DNA of 64,000 nucleotides from Hemileia vastatrix (lineage: Eukaryota > Basidiomycota > Pucciniomycetes > Pucciniales > Zaghouaniaceae): positions 6,383,683 through 6,447,682 of the forward strand of contig JASXTE010000002.1 of NCBI GenBank assembly GCA_030280995.1. The letters are read 5' to 3'. Shown here piece after piece: positions 32,368 through 43,784 of this stretch. The position numbers were made by a program, and so were the translations under genes. How positions within the stretch are numbered: the first letter of the stretch is position 1; every line of letters starts with the position of its first letter. A model generated the notes under the pieces. It was not told where the DNA came from and did no database searches. It was given only the letters and a program-made list of their open reading frames with translations.

Positions 32368-33747
32368 CTAGTCATCAAACAATTTCTTTAAAGGTTCAAT
32401 TTCCTCAACAGATTTATTAGCTTTAACACATTCTATCAAGAAATCTTTCTTTTTGGAATTTTCTTCACAATCATGCTTATATTTCATCTGTTCCATGAGG
32501 TTTTGATGCTTGAGTGATTTCTCCTCTTTCTTTTATTTTTCAATACTTAGAGATAACTCAAATTTATTCTCCTCCAAGTCTTGTGTCCTATCATCCTTCT
32601 GTAAAGAGAGTTTGTACTTCCTCTCCTCCAAGACTTGTGCCCTATCATCCTTCCGTAAAGTGAGTTCGAACTTCCTCTCTTCCAAATTTTTTACCCTGTC
32701 ATCCCTCCTTAAAGAGAGCTTATATTTTTGCTTTTCAAACTTTAGAGTCTCTTTAGCAACTTCCACTTGTTCTAGAGTGATAATAAATATTAACAAAAAG
32801 TAGAAGAAATGGAGAGCAAAGTATTACAAGGTTTGGTATCACTTACCAGCATCACATTTCTCCAAAAATTCTTCAATAGAAGAAAAAGGGGTTTGAGATA
32901 AAGTATCACTTTATCTTCTTTTTTGAGAGTGGAAATTTAGACTACTTGAAGCCTTTTGCTTTTTGTTCAAGGTCACATTTTCTTCCTCATCATTGTTGCT
33001 GGCTTCAGACTCAGTTGATTGTGGCTCCTTCCTGTGTTTGTTCTTCAGCCTTTTTAGAAATGAGAAAATGTAAATAAAAAAAAATTGGTAAGATAAAAGA
33101 AAAAAAACATACTTGAGTTAGATCAGGTTGGTTTATCTCACCATAAGGATCTATTGAAAAGATATCTTGATTTGTGGAAGTTAAATGAGGGGAGGCTTGA
33201 GTAGAAGAAGAAGGAGAAAGATTTCTTTTCACATCATGTGTGGAGATAGCATCTTCAACATCAAACATGTTTGAAGGATTTACATCAGCTCGCTCTCCAA
33301 AAATAGCATCCATCTCTTTAAAGTAAGGACATAAAGAATCAAGTTTATTGTCCATGGATTTGATGCCCTTACTGATATTGAGGTCAGTAATACCAAAACC
33401 AGTAGAAGATGAAAGAGTCTTTGCCTTCTTGTATTTGGCTTGATAATTCTTGAAGAGTTCAGACATCTGTTTAGGTAAAAGATCTATCCTTCCCTTGGTC
33501 ATATTCTGTAATTCATTGGCCATTAGAAGATAGCCATTGACTTTTGATGCAGGGGGCCATCCTACTTTAGTTGCATTTTTGGTACCAAAACAAGAATCAT
33601 AGTTAGATTTAGTTTTAAGCCAGTTGATAAGAATCAGATGATCATCTTTTTTTAGTTGAATGGTCTTTGATTTCTCTGCTGAGCAGGGGAAAGAGGGAGT
33701 AGTGCAATTTGAAGAGCAACTGGGGGAAGGCTGCCTTTGAGAAGATC
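32368..33747 (-). pseudogene. Decayed SANT/Myb-like DNA-binding coiled-coil gene, cut by a solo LTR
   Basis: Reading leftward from the LTR edge, a Ser/Pro-rich segment leads into DDHLILINWLKTKSNYDSCFG, then a Trp- and Lys-rich region (33523-33113) resembling the SANT/trihelix-type proteins common in fungal repeat-rich DNA. A GTATGT donor at 33112 and a GTAAGT donor near 32847 suggest introns. The last exon has three 18-residue coiled-coil repeats (pattern [KE]-L-[ST]-L-x-[RK]-DDR-x3-LEE-x-K-[FY]). A TAA interrupts the acidic/NLS-like exon, another TAA follows the repeats, and the frame continues to a TAG at 32368-32370. The 5' end is separated by the solo LTR at 33748. Probably a dead gene, possibly once transposon-encoded. 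Confidence 0.5.
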
Positions 33748-35248
33748 TGTCAGGCTAAGATCAACTAAAAGGACATGAAATAGCTTGAAAATTCTTTGTC
33801 TAGAAGATTTATATGGTCCTATATGAATACTGTAATGTAAATCCAAACAAATAGTAAAATATAATTCAAAATAAAGGTCTCAGTAATATAATTCTCACTA
33901 ATTTTATATATGGCTTACAATCTTTTTAGTTGGTAGAAAAATAGAGTTTAATAATTCAGATACTACTAAAAAGTCTTATAAAAGTACTAATTGATGTGTA
34001 TTGTAATTGATTTGGTTATATGGTGTAAATTGTAATGATAAAGAATGTAGAAACAAGACCCAGAAACCTCCTCCTTTTATACACACTGAGTTCCCCAATG
34101 AATCCCTTGATGTACCACTCCAATAAACAGTTAATGACGCCTCAAACCAACTAATAGACATTCCCATCAACATCCCCAGTAACCCATGACATAATTAGAA
34201 GAGTAACAACCGTCAAAATCCTGTAATAATAAGGAAAATCCATCAAAATTAAAGAATAAGATAAAAGAGAGTATATGCGTATTAAAAAATAATATAAAAG
34301 ACTAAAGAGGGAAAATTAAGGTTAATAAGAGCTTCATAATAAGGGGGATTCACTGTAGAAATGATGGGGCTAATCCTGACATTATACTACGTGAAATTTC
34401 CATTCAAAAATGACCAATATTGGCTGAGAAACCACCCAAAAACTCAAAAAAGAGCATGAGATGTGGGGTAACTACATGCAGTCCTTGGCAGGCGCTTGCA
34501 CAGGTAAATCCTTGACTAAATTTAGGCGAATTTAAGCGTGGTGATGAAATAAGATGCCAAGAGTGAGGTTATTAATTAAATTGGTGCATATAAACAGGGT
34601 CAATGCATTATTAATTAAGCTAGGACACTAAATAAGTGCCTCTTGCCTATTTTAGCGTGTTTCCCCACAGTGGGCGTAGAATGTGGGGTAATTATAGTGT
34701 GAAAAAGCTAACTTTACTAAAAATGAAGCTATTCACATGGGAAAAAAGCAGGCAGTATGTGGCCAGTACACAGAAGCCATTTCTGGCATAAAAAACACCA
34801 AATTTGAAAAGTATTATTTTTATGCATTTAAGTAGCCAAATCAATAGTCCTAAATGAGAAAAATTTAACTGTAAAAGCACATTTTTAATATTCTTAAATT
34901 TTTAGCGCATATAATCAATTTTTAAGTGAAATAAAGCGCATTTCTTGTTTTTGCATAAAACAGTGAAAATAACAGCTTTAAGTGTAATTAAAAATTATGT
35001 AGCCTTATACTTAAGGTTCTTAAGATTACAATAACATATTCCAACTTAATATTAAGTACATAATACTTATAAAAGGTGGATATATGCATGTATAGAAGGT
35101 GTTATAATGGCATTTTTTGTGTATTATCATAATTTTACTTATGTATATTGTTTTGTGTACTCTCAATTATTATTCCCATGTATAGTTCATGTGTTTAAAA
35201 TAACTTATAAGTAATTTTTACTCATTCCTGGGGATATACAGGCTGACA
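33748..35248 (+). repeat. Solo LTR copy B
   Basis: 1501 bp, TGTCAGGCTAAG...GGCTGACA, with target duplication AGATC on each side (33743-33747, 35249-35253). Homologous to copy A throughout; TATAAAAGG near 35069. The distinct target duplications show that copies A and B are independent insertions rather than the two ends of one element. Confidence 0.9.
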
Positions 35249-35253
35249 AGATC

Positions 35254-37089
35254 TATTATGACAGGGAATATTAAGATAATTGAAGATGAAAAGGAGCAAA
35301 AACAAGTAGATGAGATAGTGAGGGGTTCTGAATGGAGAGAATATACCAGATGAGATGAGAATGGGAGTGTGAAGCAAGATAGAAGACATATCCAGAGAGT
35401 AGTCAAAGATGTGGTCATGAATGAAAGTAGGCCAAGATGTGGTTATGACAGAAAGTTGTCCAATATGTGGTTATGAAAAATTGAGAATAAAAATGTCAGA
35501 TAAGAGGTCAATTTGACATGTAAAATGTTTAATAACCCAATTATTAGCAAAAATAATTGTGGAAGATAATTGGGGTATAAGGATTTTTATCTGCAATTAA
35601 TTTAATTGCCGATCGGTCAACTTTGATACCCCCTAATAGTGGACTTTTTTTATCCTTCATTTTTTTATTTTTACCATAACTTTGCAGATTTTAATTCAAT
35701 TGGGAGAGAAAGTCACAATTATGGTTAACTTTATTCAAATCTCTTCAAATTTGAATGAATATTCTCCTGAAGCCTGACTTTTATTTCCCTTTAAAAGTTT
35801 TGAATTTGGCTGAGCGTTTTCTGAGATATTGACCTTTAAAATTGAGCCTTTTTATTAACCAATTTCACTATTATTTGTTTTTATATTACATAATTAGAGG
35901 GCATGTCCTCTGAAATAATTATCTGATAATTATCTGGACTTTAAGCTTTCATTCAATTACCCAAAAATTAGATTTGTATTAGTATTTTATGCTTCTCAAC
36001 TGATATTCTCTACAACACATGAATCAACATTTTTTCAACCTTTGTAAACTAGGTCTCACTTTCTATCATGAATGCATGTTTCAATCTATATAGGAACCTT
36101 ATCTGAATGATGGTGGAATTATTTAAGCCCTCTTGTTGTTATTTTCATTGTCACTTTTCAATTTTTTTTACAAGTTAGAGAAAATATAAGAGTTAGGTTT
36201 AGGTTTAATTAAATCTCATGTACTTTTAACAGAAGATTATACAGAAAACTGCATTATATTTCCATAAAATGGTTTTTAATTTGGCTCAGTGGTTACTGAG
36301 ACATTGAACTTAAAAGTTTAGTCTTTTTTGCACTATTTTTCTTTTTATTTCTTTGATGTCACACACCAAGCAAATAAAGCTTCTGAAAAACTTATATCAT
36401 GATAATTTTCATATTTTTAACAGTAATTTTGAATTAAAAAAAATCTCAAGTTTAATGACTTCATTTGCACTCTTGGGGTCTTCTTGGATTTTTTATGGCA
36501 CACTTTTGGCATCTTTATGGCTTGAATTTTTTTGGGAATATCATAGTAAGATTATATTAAAATAAGTAAGTATTCTAATTTTATAAATTTTTTATGAATG
36601 TATTCAATTTTTATGTATATTATAGAATCATGTCAACTCAAATCAACAAAAATTAATACAGTTCTTTATCATTCTAGGGAAAATCATCAAACAAAATGAG
36701 CTCCCTCTGTTTTGGAAACATGTGATGACTTAACTAATCTTGGCTGTTCTTTTCAAATCAATCAGGACTTAATCAATATGGTGAGTAAGGTAAGAAAAGC
36801 AGATTTTGGTACTTATAAAACTTTAGGTAGACATGAAATGTATGGGTACCAAGAAAGGTTTCCATTTTTCTTTTTAATGTCATAATATAACATGTACAAG
36901 TCATTTATCCACTTCACTTACTTGAGGTCTTAGACCATTGGGACATGCTGCTGTGGTATCATGTATAAATCAATTTGTGGCATTTTTTCTTGAATTTATT
37001 TTTGATTTGCATTTATTTTCTTGAAGTCTAATTAATTTATATTTGGTGTGGTTTTTTTAAGTGTGATTTTTCCAGAACTGACACCCCCT
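35254..37089. other. Remnant of the repeat-bearing DNA transposon also seen at 48040-49140
   Basis: Two diverged units of a module of about 165 bp lie near 35690-35860 and 36170-36330 (shared text GAGATATTGACC.TTAAA.TTGAGCC). A decayed ORF follows at about 36660-36780 with GCSFQIN, matching GCSFQIS at 49023. The segment ends CCAGAACTGACACCCCCT, the Harbinger terminus used at 50345 and 54410. No matching left end was found. A separate orphan end (ACTTTGATACCCCCT) sits near 35627. Confidence 0.4.
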
Positions 37090-37155
37090 GTTGTGCCATC
37101 TTCCTTCTCACAGAAATCATTTTTTGCAATGTACTACACAGGGAGAAAAATCCCA

Positions 37156-37483
37156 TAACTAGATGTCTAGTTCAGTGTTTGGCTGCATGGTATGACTTTG
37201 GGTCTGATTTGTGGAGTGACCCTGTTGACCACACCTTATTTTTTTAATTTTCTGACATAGGAATATACTTGGCTCATGTCCTCTCATCTTCATTTATTCA
37301 TCCAAAAATTCTATTTTCAACTCCTCCTCCCTTCTCTTACAAGTATACCCACACCACACCACCTTAATCCTCTTCTAAAGGCAAAAAATAAGGTGGGTTC
37401 AAAAAGTGACATTTAATGGTTTGTCACAAAAATGCACCTAGGAGTTGAATAGTGTCACAAAACTGAACTAGACATCTAGTTCG
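37156..37483. mobile_element. Inverted-repeat element
   Basis: AACTAGATGTCTAGTTCAGT at 37158 is repeated in inverse (ACTGAACTAGACATCTAGTT) at 37462. The intervening 280 bp have no ORF of note. Confidence 0.45.
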
Positions 37484-37913
37484 CCAAATTTTCACCTAGT
37501 GCTATTTTATAAATCCCCCCTTCCTTTTGTTCTATCTTCTTTCTCCCAGAAATAACTGAAAATGTGATAAATTTATTATATTAAATTATATTTGAATAGG
37601 TTTTTATAAATAAGGCATAATCTTGAATTTTTTTTATGTGATAAATATATGAAAATGGTTATTCAAAGAAAGAAGTATGGAAAATTGTCTATTAAAAACA
37701 TTTTTTACTTAATTCAGCTATTATAATAACTCATCACATTTAAGCTAACCATTTTTTTTTGTATATGTGTCTAGTATAAAAATATCAAATCCTTTTAAAC
37801 AATAGTTTAAAAATTTAAGCCATTTTTTTATTCTTTATATATTTTACTGGTTCTTATTTTCAGGTAAAATAAAAAAATATTATTATGATAAAATAACCAG
37901 CTTAAGACCTATT

Positions 37914-39281
37914 CACCAGAAATAATCAGGGAGGGATTTGCATGCAAGTCTACAATGAGTTTTTTTCTGTGTACCACATTCACACTGCATATGACCAGAA
38001 TTTGACCAGCACTAATTTGGTGAAATTTCTTTATCTTTCTGTAACCTTTCTTTTAAATTGCTTAAAACTTCATTTTTTTATACTAAATTTTCATGACTCT
38101 TCACATTATTTATGAGTCTAGTTTAGAAAAGTTTCATCACAATTTTACCTTCCAATATCTAATTTCATCATTTGATAACTATTCACTTCTCTCAATTATC
38201 AATTTTTTATTATAATTTTATACTAAATTATCACATTTCATCATTTTCTAATTTTTTAATCATCCCAATTTTTATTCTTCTATCAAACATTAATTCTCAA
38301 ATATTACATTTCATAATTTGCTAAATTTTTTCCTTTTACCATTTTCTACTTCCACATCAAAGTTTGATAATGATATATCACATTTCATTATTCACTAATT
38401 TTTCATTCAAATTACTTGCCTCTTAGAAAACATTATTTTTTGCTAAAAAGAATATTTAATCTTTTAATCTTTTTCCTCATCTCATAATTGAGTGACCACC
38501 ATTTTTAAGCAAGTGTAAAAATGCACATTTGTCAAAAATGGCTGTTTAACTACCAGACTTATATTTCCTTCATGTGTAAACACACAGCTCAAAGAATTTA
38601 TGATCACCATTCTGAAAAAAAGGGTTAATTAATAGTGATATGATGATTCTCAATTTAAATAGTCCCTGCACCAAAAAAATAAAACCCATCAGCAAAGCAA
38701 AAGTAAAAATATCAGAACCATACAGTATGAGATTTAGGTTATGGCAATCTATATATTTCTGTATAGCCTATGAGAAGGTGGAAAACATGTTTTAATTAAA
38801 ATTGAGTGAGCACCATTTTTATGCAAGTGTGAAAATATTCACTTTTTAAAAATGGTTTCAGAACCACCAGACTTATATTGCCTGCATGTGTAAACACATG
38901 GCTCAAAGAAAGTACAATCACCATTCTGACCAAATGAACAAAGAATTAGAGGTGGTTAAAAAGTTAGAAAATATTGAAATGAGAAGGAACAATAGAAAAT
39001 GGTATCAGGAAGAATGTTAGCAAATGACTAAATGTGATATTTGAGTATAAAGATATGATGGAAAAATAGAAATTCAGATGTGAAAAAAAGTTAGCAAATG
39101 ATGGAATGTGATAGTTTAGTATTAAATTGATATTTGAAAGAGAATGAAAATTTACTGGGAGTTAGAGAAACTTTACTGAATGAGTGCTGATTAAATGCTG
39201 ATAAAAAGATGGGAAATTACTGTGTGAGTGCTATTCACACTCTGGAATTGCATGCAGGTCACCTCCTTATTTTTCCTGGTG
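37914..39281. mobile_element. Long inverted-repeat (foldback) element
   Basis: The left end CACCAGAAATAATCAGGGAGG with TTGCATGCAAGTC is mirrored by GCATGCAGGTCACCTCC and TTATTTTTCCTGGTG. Inner arms also correspond (ATCACATTTCATCATTTTC against AAATGATGGAATGTGAT). The centre holds two direct copies of a 130-bp unit (about 38497 and 38808). No transposase. Confidence 0.5.
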
Positions 39282-39440
39282 ATTACCATTCACCCATCAC
39301 TTTTTTAAATCATCCTTTGTTTTGTTTAATATATCTATATTATCATGATCACAAAAGCTATTAGTTTTCAACATTATGAGTTACTGAATCTCACTGCTTC
39401 ACATCTCACAGTCTGATTTTGGCAAGTTGATTCTCTTGTT

Positions 39441-40360
39441 TTACTGATTTATCTTCATATTTGTTTCTTCAAGGTTGAATTTTCTTATATCAAGGTGAAG
39501 CCTTTCTTTTTGTATGATTATTTGCTCTTTGGTAAGTTTGAGTTGGGTTTGAGTTATAGCAAGTTTTTTTTCTGATAAAACGGTTTTTTTCCCAGCTGTT
39601 TCATTATTTTTAAGAATGGATTCAATATGTTTTTCAGCTGTGTCATTGTAACATGCAAGACCTTCATTTTTATTTTGCATCAGATGATTTGGTGAATTGA
39701 TGTTTTTTGGCTGCTTTTTGACCCAGAAGATGAGGCAGGACAACTGCTAGAGTCAAATCAGTTACTGGTATCACTTGAAAAGCTGTCCAAAGGTTTAGTT
39801 CATTGTGCAGTCAAAAAAATATCTACTGGCAAGTTTCTTGATGGTTGGGGTCAGGTATGTTCCAATTTCCATTTTAGAGTAAACTTGAGCTTCTCCCATG
39901 CTAATGAACTCTTAAAAGTTTTTTTACACTGATCTTGATTTCAAATCCAATCACTTGGGCTTGTTCCAACAGGTGGATTCCTCCTGATTCTGTGATATAC
40001 AGCACTAAATTTAAGTGTTATAGTGTTCAAAGCTTGCCATATAAAGTGGTAGAGGAGAATAATTAGTCATTATACTGTAGTTTGAGTAAATAGTAATACC
40101 AGAAAAATGTGTATGGACCTGATGTTAATCTGTTCGAAATCTCTGCATAGCAGTTTACTATGAGCATTAAAGTGAACTTTGACTTTCTTATATAATGTTT
40201 CCCCTGACAGAGATGTAGAGAATTCTGGTTGTTCACTAATAGATATCCAAGAAATAGGAAATTGCTCTTCTTCCTGGGGGTTCCAGTTTGGACAATGATT
40301 TTTCCTAGGAGGAATGAAAATTGAAAAAAATGAGGTAGCGGGATGGTGTAATGAAGGCAT
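39441..40360 (-). pseudogene. Decayed NAM/SANT-like transposon-associated gene
   Basis: The upstream part (40360-40070) reads PNWNPQEEEQFPISWISISE and continues through GETLYKKVKVHFNAHSK to EQINIR, the SANT-type domain of fungal proteins with a NAM-associated C-terminus. In the middle, broken frames give WEKLKFTLKWKLEH, equivalent to the W..L...KW block. The downstream part (39743-39441) is a Lys/Glu-rich coiled coil (LTKEQIIIQKERLHLDIRKF). Frameshifts and stops separate the blocks, so the gene is dead. Such proteins often accompany Harbinger transposases, two of which lie within 14 kb. It is divergent from, and only 250 bp upstream of, the YJU2 gene. Confidence 0.55.
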
Positions 40361-40555
40361 TACAAATCATAAATGTCGAGACAAGATAGCAATTTTCTTG
40401 GATCCACATTGTGAACAACCGATATTGCCATAGAATAGAGTTGTAAATGTGATAAGGACAGCATTGAAATGTTTCTGCGTTTTCACACTATGCAAGATGT
40501 ATGCAAAATCAATGTTTCTTGCTGTGTGTTCATTTTTTATACAAGTCATTTCTCT

Positions 40556-40596
40556 TTTGTTTTTGTTTTTGTTTTTGTTTTTGTTTTTGTTTTTGA
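40556..40596 (+). repeat. (GTTTTT)n just upstream of the YJU2 start
   Basis: About six to seven hexamer units end 16 bp before the ATG at 40612, so it lies in the promoter or 5' leader. Confidence 0.9.
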
Positions 40597-40611
40597 TATC
40601 TTCCATTCACC

Positions 40612-42017
40612 ATGTCCGAGCGTAAGGTTCTCAACAAATAGTAAGCTTTCATTCTCCATCCTCTTTACTTTCGCCTTCTAGAGTGCTGACCGGTCGAATT
40701 GTCTGGCAGCTATCCCCCCGACTTTGATCCGTCCAAGATCCCCCGCAGGAAACTTGGCAAAGATCGGCAGCAGGTTGTCCGTTTGATGGCACCTTTTTCT
40801 ATGCAATGCAAGTCTTGCAACGGTCTGCTCCTCATTCACCCCACTCTTCTTAACTTTTATCACACTGACATGTCACTCTCCACTTCTATCCACGACAGAA
40901 TTTATCTACAAAGGTATGTCTTGTTTTACGGTTTAGATTCTCTCATACTGACCCATTCTTCTCTCCTACAGGGAAAAAATTCAATGCCCGTAAAGAAGCT
41001 GCTTCAGGAGAGCATTATTTCGGCATCAAAATCTTTCGGTAATTCTTTTCCCATGTTTTCCGCCTTTAGGCTTATCACGGCATATTGATGTTTGGCTTTA
41101 TCCGGTTTTGTTTATTTAGGTTTTACATCAAATGCCCACGATGCTCCAATGAAATTACCTTCAAAACCGATCCCAAAAACACCGATTATGTCGCTGAACA
41201 TGGCGCACAGCGGAATTTTGAGCCATGGAGGGAAGAAGAAGGTGCTCGAAAGGCTGCGGAAGACTCAGATGAAGACGATTTGGACCGGTTGGAAGCCGCA
41301 GAAAGAGCCGAGATGGAAGAAGAAGAGGAGGATTCCATGGCTTCCCTTGAAAAGCGACAGATTGACTCCAAAAGAGAAATGGAAATTCTTGACAAGTTGC
41401 AAGAAATTAGAACCCGTAATGCTCGCTTAGAGAGAACATCAAATAGGACAAGCGAGAACTTATTAACAACAGTCAGTAGTCGAATTGAACTGGGCCTGGC
41501 AGGTGAAGAAGAAATTCTAAAACAGGAGCAACATCTACAAGAATTAGAAGAAGATGAGGCAGAAGTTGCCAAGTATTTTTCTAAAGTTGACTCTCAGGAT
41601 ATTTGGAACGGTTCAAGCATTGAGCTACCATTAAGCCAAACCAACCAAGAGCAACCAGTGGCTTCAGGATCAGGTGGTCACCAGCAATCTACTAAAACTG
41701 TAACAGATGAAACTGGGGCAACTTTTATTGTTCCTCCGTTACCTGCCAAAGTGATAGAAGCACGACTACCAAAACAACCTGACCCGACTTCATTGCCAAA
41801 ACCTCCGGTCACTACATCGATCAAGCGTAAAGTTACGGAAACAGAACCTGAAGCCCATACTTTACTGTCTGAAGAAAGCCGAGCCATTCTCGACTCTGTA
41901 TCTGAATTCAAGTCCTCTCTTTTGTCTTCAACAAAAAGAAAGAAAGCTAAGAATAGTTCAGCTTTAGCAAGCCAGTTGGGCATAAAAATCGCTCCCACAG
42001 GCAAGGGCAAGAAGTAA
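40612..42017 (+). CDS. YJU2: Pre-mRNA splicing factor YJU2/CWC16, five exons
   Basis: YJU2 joins the spliceosome with the Prp19 complex and promotes first-step branching in the nucleus. Exons: 40612-40640, 40710-40822, 40899-40913, 40972-41038 and 41120-42017, giving 373 residues. Introns are 69, 76, 58 and 81 nt, all GT...AG; the third exon is only 15 nt. The joined frame restores the family N-terminus: [20 protein letters not shown] at 1-20, M-A-P-F at 36-39, zinc-binding C43/C46 and C80/C83, and [10 protein letters not shown] with EHGAQRNF just after. An acidic, coiled-coil middle and a basic C-terminus (KRKKAK...KGKGKK) follow. The start ATG sits exactly at the conserved MSER. The C-terminal half is less conserved, as usual for the family. 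Function from family knowledge. Confidence 0.95.
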
Positions 42018-42204
42018 TATATTTTGAATTTCATCAAAAGTGTTATAATCAACAAAATTCTTGTTTGTTATAGGAGTCAATAGCGTTAAGCTATAATTCC
42101 TATTTATTTATGATAATTGGACATTACAGGCTTAATCACATCTTAAGCCTCAGTTACACCCCTGAAATCTCATATTCTACTCGCAATCTTCACTTCTTGC
42201 AAGT

Positions 42205-43290
42205 TTCATTTCCCAGCCATAATTTTCAACACTTTTCTATGATAATCAGTTGCAGTACCAAAATTATTGTGTACTTCCCCATCATCTTCACCTCCCATTT
42301 GCTTATGAACAACTAAGTTTCATCCAGAGACATAGTATAATCATAATATTCCATGTATTTATGAAAAATTTATGAGATCAATCAATTATATAATGAATCA
42401 AAATAGGCAAGGTTTATTAGAGCGTGTGTTTGCCTTAGATAGCACAAGTAAGTGGTGCAAAAGGTTAATAGCTGACCTGGAAAGATTAGAGTAAGATTCT
42501 TTTAGCAAAGGCCATGAGAAAATGATTATTGGAAGTGAAAATGATACAATTTTTGTAATTATGTCTACATAAAAAATCTGTTAAAAGAGAATCATGTTTT
42601 TCAAAACATGACAACAGAGTGATTCTCTATTTTTTTGATTTTTTGATTTTTTTTTGCTAAGAAGATATGAGGAGGGAGTGTTGTTGAGATAGTTAATGGT
42701 ACTATGAGATTGACTTTAAGAATATGGACAGCTTATCAGATGAACTGTGAAAAAAAAATGTGCTTAAAAGAAATGAAGTTGAATGTTCATTTTAGTCATA
42801 TTTTGTCTGAGAAAAAAAAAATTCTACTCAAAATAACTATCAATTTATTAATTTTTCATGAAAACTTCTTACATGTATGAATTATTTGTAAATACAAAGA
42901 GTTAAAGATGTTTGACACATAAAAAGGGGAGTGGAAGAAAATATTATGGAAAGCTTTTCAGGGTTAAAATGTATATTCTCAGAAATCATTTTGTCAAGAT
43001 CTTTGCTTTAAGAATCTTACTTAAATCTCTCTATTTCAGCTATTAACCTTTTGCTCCACTTACTTGTGATAACTAAGGAAAACACAAGCTCTAATAGACT
43101 TTACCTATTTTGATTTATTATGTAATTGATTGATTTCATAAAATTTTCTTAATTACAGGAAATATTATGACTATACTGTGTCTTTGGATGAAACTGAGTT
43201 ATTCATAATCATATGGGAGGTGAGAATGATGGGGAAGTTCATCAAAATATCAACTCTTGAGACATGAAAAAAGCTTGGCTGGCTGAACTT
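42205..43290. mobile_element. Large palindromic element downstream of YJU2
   Basis: About 42260-42510 is inverted at 43018-43250: for example ACTTCCCCATCATCTTCACC against GGTGAGAATGATGGGGAAGT, and CACAAGTAAGTGG.GCAAAAGG against its inverse. Arms of 300 nt or more flank a short AT-rich centre. No ORF. The outermost boundaries are approximate. Confidence 0.6.
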
Positions 43291-43590
43291 GTACAGTTAG
43301 GTTAAATATGGTGAGACCCTTGCCATTTAACTGTAACTTTTTTTTTCCATTACTTTCCATCATTTTTTTATAATTTATATATATATATATTGTTGTCATT
43401 TTTTTATATCTAACTTTCATCTTGTGTAGACTTCATTATTCTTCAATGTCTACTTTTTGCCTTTCATCTCAGGTGGTATTACTGAAACCTCAAATTAGCA
43501 AAAAGCTATTTATCTTTTTCAGATTCTTATGTTATATTCAATTACCACAATCTCAGATTGATCTTTTTTCATAGTTTCATTTGGAAGTGC

Positions 43591-43716
43591 TGTTTTTTTT
43601 ATTTTTTTTATTTTTTTTATTTTTTTTATTTTTTTTATTTTTTTTATTTTTTTTATTTTTTTTATTTTTTTTATTTTTTTTATTTTTTTTATTTTTTTTA
43701 TTTTTTTATTTTTTTA
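43591..43716. repeat. (T8A)n minisatellite
   Basis: About 14 units of a 9-nt TTTTTTTTA repeat. The Phe/Tyr-repeat ORF across it is an artefact. Confidence 0.95.
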
Positions 43717-43784
43717 TATTTATTTTTGAAAACAGAAGAAGAAAAATGTGATGAAAAAAAATTTATGTCTGGGCACTGTACATA

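Noticed and set aside
19731..35248. Solo LTRs A and B as the two ends of one large retrotransposon
   Set aside because: Each has its own target duplication (CATAT and AGATC), and the DNA between them holds host-like and other sequences, not an internal domain.
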